Shown here in pieces: positions 60,627 to 64,000 of a stretch of 64,000 nucleotides of DNA. The stretch's first letter is position 1, and every line of letters starts with the position of its first letter. The translations under genes were made by a program, and so were the position numbers. Below the pieces are notes generated by a model that worked only from the letters and a program-made list of their open reading frames with translations, did no database searches and was not told the origin of the DNA. The DNA comes from Apostichopus californicus. Its lineage: Eukaryota > Echinodermata > Holothuroidea > Aspidochirotida > Stichopodidae. Location of the stretch: assembly GCA_020650975.1 (NCBI GenBank), contig JAIPMN010000338.1, forward strand, positions 528-64,527, given 5' to 3'.

Positions 60627-63600
60627 GGGGGCGTGGGAATGGTGTCCAGGATGTGGGATATAGAGGGTGCAGTGCTACAATATGTCAACCAATTCCCAAA
60701 TATGCTACAGAATGATGGTCAAATTGCAAAACCTATTTTACTGCAATACATTTTTATTTCATAACAGAAAGAGAAACAAAATAATATCCCTCACTGACAG
60801 AGATTAATGTAGTGTTCACACTGTGTATAGGTTTCTGGTTCATGAATTTCATTTCTTATGCAATACCTCTTTGCATGAATTATTCATATAACAACTTTGC
60901 CCATCTTGCAAAGATGTTCTGAAGATAAATACTAAAGGATTTTCAAGTTATCAGTTTGAAAGATAATGTACAATGTATCTTCATCAGTATTGAATGGAAA
61001 CTGGCTTCCCTAATTTTTTTGCACGCTTATTTCGTTGTCGTATTTCGATGCCTCATTCGCATATATACTTTTATTTACAATTAAGTTACATACTGTTTCA
61101 GTGAGTAGCTAATTGTGACACAGGCACTACCGAACCGTGGCAAATAATACCAGTAAAGTGTTTTAATCAGACTTGTAATCAATATTTAATTGCAGGTTCT
61201 GGTCTTTCGACATCATCATCATGAAAACGTAAACACCAGTGTATTCATTATTAACTACATAGCAGCCTGCTGACGTATGTTATGCTAGAATGAAAGAAAG
61301 AAAAAAAAAAACCTTGTTTTTCTCACAGATTAATATCCTTTTGGGGCATCAACATTTATGAACCGTCGCATGGATTCCACACAAATATATATATATCACA
61401 AAAACACACTATATAACTTACAGATACATATCCGTATATAAGCACGTGTATATATTGCCCTGCACTAGCTACAGGCAACACACAACCAGGGCTACAGTCA
61501 TTTCACCAAGCGCTTTAATCATAAGAGGATGTTGCGGTGTTTGATTCACAGGATTATAATCAATACAGGATCAATCAATAAAATCAATATGCACTAAAGA
61601 AACAAAACAGAGAATGCACGTCTACCCAAGATGAGCAGGGGCAGAATGCACCTCGTTCGAAAACAGGCTGTTAGGAAAATATTGAAAATTTTCCATTCAA
61701 GTGATCCAATATTATAAATGCAATGTGAGCAAGTGCTTGTGTCCGATAGCTCTTGTCTTTTTTTGTCTTTTTTCTTTGTCAAACTGATTACTGTCCGAGT
61801 GCGACAAAGCCAGAGGGTTGAATATGTCGATGTCTCAGAAGAAATGCAAAGCAGTCCTTGCTTGCAGGAAACTAATTCATTATGTAATACAAAGTACACA
61901 GAGCAGTGTAGCAAAATGTGAATGAGGGCCAAAGTGTGAGTAGAACAACAGAGATCTAATGACTATGGTTGGAAATCACTTCTTTCAAACCGTAAATTCT
62001 TCACAAATACTACACAGGCAAGTATGTTTGACTCCCGACGGGGCGGACCTATTATTTTATCTCCAGTCAAAGCAGCAGCAGGATCTCACAAACAGAAATT
62101 CAAAATAAAATTCACGAACGCAGTAGTGCTGAGCACTGACATTTTCTCTCTTAACTTGTTCTGATATAGAAAAGTGGTCATAAATGCCGTATTGAAACAG
62201 TTGAAACATTGGATTTTGGAGTGTGATTTGTAAAATTTTAGAGAAAATAAAATTTTCTTATTGCAGCAGACAATTTTGATGTTGAATTCGGGGAATACCT
62301 TTATCTGGTATCGCATGGCAAACTGCTATGCAAAATGGACAACTTTCTATACAAGTGCAAACATGTATTTACACAGAAACCATCAGTATTTTGTAAGATG
62401 CAAACGTTGGTGCCTTCCAAACTGTCTACATAGAATTTGAACATTAACTAAATTTCCTTGACTTTACAGGAAGCACCAACACTGAGCTACCCCTTCATGT
62501 GTAAGGTGCAGCACTGTAAGGTTAAGTTTCAAATCAAATGTTTACTTGGGTCATTTGTAATATTTCTTGTCTTTTAATACCCCCAAAAACTATCACAAAA
62601 CACTTCTTCAAAAAATTAAGTAATTATTGACATGGAAAGATATCCAAATATGGGGAGTAAAAAAAAAAGGTAATGTTTCAAGAAACTTGAAAAACAAGAA
62701 ACCATGTTAAAGTGTAGGGTACTGCTTTAAACCTTACTCCCATTCTGCTAATTTATGTCATGGTTATGCTCAGGAGAAGCAAGATTATTTTAATTAAGGA
62801 AATTTATCTGCAAATGTACTTGGGAAGATTTATAACACTCCAGAGAGAGAGACATACTTTTTACATGCTTATTACCAAATTAAACAGATCTTTCGATCGG
62901 TACATCAAAAAAATTAATACAAACAATTCACTATGCAGAATTTATGCTTTTCAATCATTTTTCTTTTCTTTTTTGCCTTTATAAGAGAGATATGGGGTGA
63001 TGGGGGAGGGATGAGATGGGGAGAGGGATGAGGGTAATTATGTGATTCATTATACAATACGTATTGTCTTACTGAGACAGGAAGCTTTTCAATTAAGGTT
63101 TCTCAATTTGAAGGTTGTGAAAATTTTTCAATAATGTCAATATCTTCCTGTACATGTAAGATTATGATGAGATACTTAAGTCAGAAAGAAATTTAGAATG
63201 AAAGAAAGAAATTCAGAATTCAGTCAGAAAGAAAGAATTGAATTTTAACATCCCAGTCATTAACAAGTTGCTTCCATTATGGTGATTCGCAGGCATCGTG
63301 TCTTCCCACTCTTAGTTAATTAAATTCTTTGTGTGCCATGACATTACATTTACATCGACGGCAAGTTTGACCATGTAATTTAGTCGGCTATTAATAAAGT
63401 CCAGCCTATTTATAGACAAATGTCAAGAGAGCTGAAAGAGGTAGAGAGGAACTTTGGATTTGGAGGACGTTCCGTCTGTTTCCAGTGAAAGCACTTTTAA
63501 CAGCCACTGTAGTTGCCGCAACTTTTGGTATTGCTTAATAATATATCGTGACGACGTTTCCTTTCTGTCGAGTGCTAGTGCCTTTGTATTATTACCGACC

Positions 63601-64000
63601 TGAATCTAATCCGAGCTGTACTTTTGATGACAAAATAATTGAATACAGCAACTGAGCTGGGATTGATTAATGCTTGAAGTAACTTTCCAAACTCTTGACA
63701 CTTTATTCCCTGTAAATGTACAAAGGCAATCAGACAAAATGTGGTATTAAATCGACACAAGGGATTATATCCAAACGTTTATCATCCGGATCATCCTGGA
63801 GTTGTTTGGATCCGATATATCCAGCCAGGATTCTAAACATGTTTGTGTAGAGTTACAACAAAATATATTAACACAAATCCAGATAAGGAAATATGACACA
63901 AGACTGTGCAATTCTGTCATGCAACACTCTGCAAAGTTCATTACAACAGCGACCTACACTACCTATGGAACAAGAAACTTGATTATCCCAATTTCATTTA

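Larger units (their letters stand above)
45455..64000 (-). other. PMCA: Upstream intron of PMCA (at least 18.5 kb), no N-terminal exons recognised
   Basis: DNA upstream of exon a. No segment encoding the expected preceding motifs (GDLLPADG, DESSLTGESD, M1-M2) was seen on the minus strand. Its contents are a tandem array beside exon a, two SINE-related sequences, microsatellites at 48001-48022 (CT), 48118-48140 (CCTT), 53022-53046 (ATT) and 59409-59439 (TG), a TGACCT-rich stretch at 55195-55590, and a sequencing gap. Treating it as intron is an inference from the absent 5' exons. Confidence 0.65.

Overview
This is 64 kb of animal genomic DNA: intron-rich, AT-rich, full of minisatellites, microsatellites and long G or C runs, with GT-AG introns and no bacterial-style gene packing. 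One protein-coding gene can be recognised with confidence. It is a plasma-membrane calcium ATPase (PMCA, the ATP2B family) on the minus strand. The tRNA-derived SINE, a SINE tail ending in (ATT)n, and the PMCA sequence fit a marine invertebrate, possibly an echinoderm or other deuterostome. That placement is a guess from style and rests on no diagnostic marker.

Thirteen coding exons run from 45454 down to 7712. They join in one reading frame with consistent splice phases and give 901 residues plus the end of one split codon. The frame starts inside the actuator domain at the family motif GTHV and ends at a natural stop after a C-terminal Glu-Thr-Thr-Leu PDZ ligand. The exons carry the end of the actuator domain, the linker to M3, M3-M4 with PEGLP, the phosphorylation loop with DKTGT, the nucleotide-binding domain with KGASE, the hinge with TGDGTND, M5-M10, and the calmodulin-binding tail. 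The N-terminal exons (cytosolic N-terminus, M1-M2, first part of the actuator domain) are not found in the 18.5 kb upstream and probably lie beyond the right edge.

Layout in + coordinates: 1-7711 is the 3' UTR and downstream flank, with two minisatellites; 7712-7894 is the last exon; 7895-23907 is a 16 kb intron that splits the calmodulin-binding domain and holds two DNA-transposon-like elements and two large tandem arrays; 23908-33448 is the compact core of ten exons; 33449-45298 holds two more exons separated by larger introns; 45299-45454 is the first visible exon; 45455-64000 is upstream intron with a SINE, a SINE tail, tandem repeats and an assembly gap at 60616-60626.

No second gene, functional tRNA, rRNA, CRISPR array, or virus-like element was identified. 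The most interesting items are the long intron at the exact place where vertebrate PMCAs splice alternatively (site C), a clean TTAA-flanked MITE, a 540 bp inverted-repeat element built round a 54 bp hairpin repeat, and a minisatellite whose half-units carry hairpin-like arms. None of these amounts to a demonstrated new biological system.
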